Positions 15,700 through 17,106 of a DNA stretch of 17,106 nucleotides are shown here, one piece after another. Every line of letters begins with the position of its first letter. Position 1 is the stretch's first letter. The position numbers were made by a program, and so were the translations under genes. Source of the stretch: Bacteroidia bacterium (lineage in GTDB: Bacteria > Bacteroidota > Bacteroidia > Bacteroidales > VadinHA17); contig JAPLEC010000436.1 in assembly GCA_026391515.1 (NCBI GenBank), positions 1-17,106 of the forward strand. Direction: 5' to 3'. The notes beneath the pieces are model-generated. The model searched no databases, was not told the origin of the DNA, and was given only the letters and a program-made list of their open reading frames with translations.

Positions 15700-16875
15700 A
15701 TGGTAAAAACAGGTCTCGAAATTATTACTGAAAGTTTCCCTGATAAATTAAGAGGGAAGAATATCGCTGTATTATGTCATGCTGCAAGCATAACAAAAAA
15801 TTTTCTGCATATCACGGAATTTCTTTTTGGCAGGAAAGATTGCAAAATATCGGCAATTTTTGGTCCGCAGCATGGCCTTTTTGGGCAGACACAGGATAAT
15901 ATGGTCGAATGGGAAGGATATCTTCATCCGGTGTTTAAAATTCCTGTATTCAGTCTTTATGGTGAAAACCGGAAACCGACATCCGAAATGTTAAAAGTGA
16001 TAGATGTATTATTAATTGATTTACAGGACATTGGAGCACGTCTTTATACTTATATCTGGACAATAAAGCTATGCATAGAAGCATGCAATGAAGCCGGAAT
16101 CCCTGTCTGGATTTTAGATCGTCCAAATCCCATTGGAAAACTGCCGTTTGATGGACCTGTTCTGAAAGAGGAGTACTTTTCGTTTGTCGGAGGGGCATCC
16201 ATTCCATTATGCCATAGAATGACAATTGGAGAAATGGCGCTCTGGATAAAAGATAAGTACTACCCCGACAGTGATCTGAATATAGTTTGGATGAAAGGCT
16301 GGCACAGACATACTCTATTCTCAGAGACCGGCCTTCCATGGGTTTTGCCTTCACCGAATATGCCCACACTTCAAACTGCTGTTGTATATCCGGGCACTGT
16401 CCTGATTGAGGGTCTGAATCTTTCTGAAGGACGAGGCACAACAATACCATTTGAGCTTTTTGGTGCACCTTTCATCAATAATGATAAGCTCAGAAAAAAT
16501 ATCGACCAGAGAAAGATTCCTGGATGTGCATTCAGAATACACAATTTCATTCCAACATTCAATAAATTTAAGGGTGAGCTTTGCAACGGACTTCAAATAC
16601 ATGTAACAGCTCCTGAAAAGTATTGTCCGGTATCAACAGCCCTGGAAATACTCGATGCAATTATTGAAACATCGGCAAAGGGAGCCATGCAATTCAACCT
16701 GCCGCCGTACGAATATGAATACAATCTCTTTCCGTTTGATATTCTTTCAGGAGATTCCGGAATGAGAATATCACTGATAAACCGTCAGCCTGTAACTATC
16801 GAAAAAGAAAGGTGGAAAAATGAGATTGAAAAGTTCAGAGTTGAGTTCAGCCGGTTTTCTGTTTATCCTGAGTAG
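15700..16875 (+). CDS. DUF1343 / NamZ-type exo-beta-N-acetylmuramidase family protein
   Basis: Founding NamZ enzymes remove terminal MurNAc from peptidoglycan fragments, feeding cell-wall recycling. This protein has 391 residues and the family landmarks GPQHGLFG (55-62), QDIGARLYTY (109-118), DRPNP (140-144), LPSPNMPT (216-223) and EGRGTT (243-248). Two points are odd. No signal peptide is present (it starts MVKTGLEIITESF), so it is probably cytoplasmic, whereas characterised members are exported. Also, the usual GPEHG motif reads GPQHG, replacing a Glu thought to matter for catalysis. It could be a variant subfamily with a different substrate. It is divergent from the 5'-nucleotidase gene. 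Confidence 0.85.
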   Translation: MVKTGLEIITESFPDKLRGKNIAVLCHAASITKNFLHITEFLFGRKDCKISAIFGPQHGLFGQTQDNMVEWEGYLHPVFKIPVFSLYGENRKPTSEMLKVIDVLLIDLQDIGARLYTYIWTIKLCIEACNEAGIPVWILDRPNPIGKLPFDGPVLKEEYFSFVGGASIPLCHRMTIGEMALWIKDKYYPDSDLNIVWMKGWHRHTLFSETGLPWVLPSPNMPTLQTAVVYPGTVLIEGLNLSEGRGTTIPFELFGAPFINNDKLRKNIDQRKIPGCAFRIHNFIPTFNKFKGELCNGLQIHVTAPEKYCPVSTALEILDAIIETSAKGAMQFNLPPYEYEYNLFPFDILSGDSGMRISLINRQPVTIEKERWKNEIEKFRVEFSRFSVYPE

Positions 16876-16877
16876 AA

Positions 16878-16890
16878 ACTTGCTGCAAGT
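16878..16890. terminator. Weak hairpin between convergent genes
   Basis: ACTTGC-T-GCAAGT is a perfect inverted repeat just past the NamZ stop codon; in RNA it would form ACTT/AAGT with a five-base loop. It may serve as a weak terminator, without a clear U-run. Confidence 0.25.
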
Positions 16891-16906
16891 AATTCATTTA
16901 ATATTA

Positions 16907-17106
16907 TTACTTTACAAAAAAAGAAGATAGTTTTTCAATCAGTTGTCCGGAATAAATTGGTTTAATAATATAATCATCAAATCCTGATGCCAGAATATTT
17001 TCCATATCACCTGAAAGGCTATATGCTGTCTGAGCGATTATTTTAACTTTTTTACCCAGCTCTCTAATTTTTTTTGCCGAAGTATATCCATCCATCACAG
17101 GCAGCT
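16907..17106 (-). CDS. Receiver (REC) domain, C-terminal part, cut by window edge
   Basis: This is the last 66 or so residues of a receiver domain whose reading frame continues beyond the right edge. It includes LPVMDGY after the phospho-acceptor region, the switch Thr in IAQTAYS, and the conserved Lys in YIIKPI. The stop follows directly after the domain (SSFFVK), so the protein is either a stand-alone regulator or, more commonly in Bacteroidota, a hybrid histidine kinase ending in a receiver. The phospho-acceptor Asp lies outside the window. Confidence 0.85.
   Translation of the reverse strand, partial: LPVMDGYTSAKKIRELGKKVKIIAQTAYSLSGDMENILASGFDDYIIKPIYSGQLIEKLSSFFVK

Noticed and set aside
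15950..16468. Minus-strand ORF of 172 codons
   Set aside because: It lies antisense within the clear NamZ/DUF1343 gene and shows no domain motif; a shadow frame.
1..17106. Mobile element or prophage explanation for the cluster
   Set aside because: No transposase, integrase, terminal repeats, tRNA or attachment-site repeats are visible, and base composition looks even across the window by eye.

Overview
The window is AT-rich and gene-dense, with almost no Shine-Dalgarno sequences, A-rich stretches before start codons, and several matches to the Bacteroidota -7 promoter box (TAnnTTTG). Together with the protein families (DUF349 repeat protein, a PorE-like TPR/propeller/OmpA lipoprotein, CHAT-TPR protein, a GG-leader peptide of the Bacteroidales type) this points to a member of the Bacteroidota, probably Bacteroidales or a close relative. 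Twelve protein-coding genes are complete. One more is cut by the right edge. A DUF349 gene at the left edge ends in an unusually early stop.

Layout. (1) 9-1133 (-): DUF349 protein. (2) 1424-1603 (+): a 59-residue membrane-anchored Gly/Ser-rich protein. (3) 1612-5095 (-): a two-gene exporter operon, a C39-peptidase ABC transporter followed by its HlyD-type membrane fusion protein. (4) 5247-5813 (+): ECF-type sigma factor, overlapping tail-to-tail with (5) 5786-8884 (-): a large TPR-CHAT caspase-like protein with an N-terminal export signal and a C-terminal membrane anchor. (6) 9121-9258 (+): a 45-residue double-glycine leader peptide with a 16-residue Pro-rich core. (7) 9471-11075 (+): a membrane TPR protein with an anti-sigma-like N terminus, then a sensorless soluble histidine kinase. 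(8) 11149-13720 (-): queE followed by a PorE-like OmpA-family lipoprotein. (9) 13815-15584 (-): 5'-nucleotidase-family lipoprotein. (10) 15700-16875 (+): NamZ/DUF1343 protein. (11) 16907-17106 (-): C-terminal end of a receiver domain.

The most interesting part is 1612-11075. A tiny precursor peptide carries every landmark of a C39-cleaved leader (L-12, T-11, E-8, M-7, V-4, G-2, G-1). A matching C39 exporter with an intact catalytic triad lies about 4 kb away. Between and beside them are a sigma factor, a predicted periplasm-facing CHAT protease with intact His/Cys, a TPR membrane protein that looks like an anti-sigma factor, and a histidine kinase. The DNA just upstream of the peptide holds several perfect dyads. 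My inference is a peptide-secretion and signalling (or antagonism) cassette in which a short proline-rich peptide is made, trimmed, exported and sensed or regulated through sigma/anti-sigma/CHAT proteins. The export half rests on strong motif evidence. The regulatory wiring is a hypothesis. The right third (8-11) looks like ordinary chromosomal housekeeping and envelope genes.
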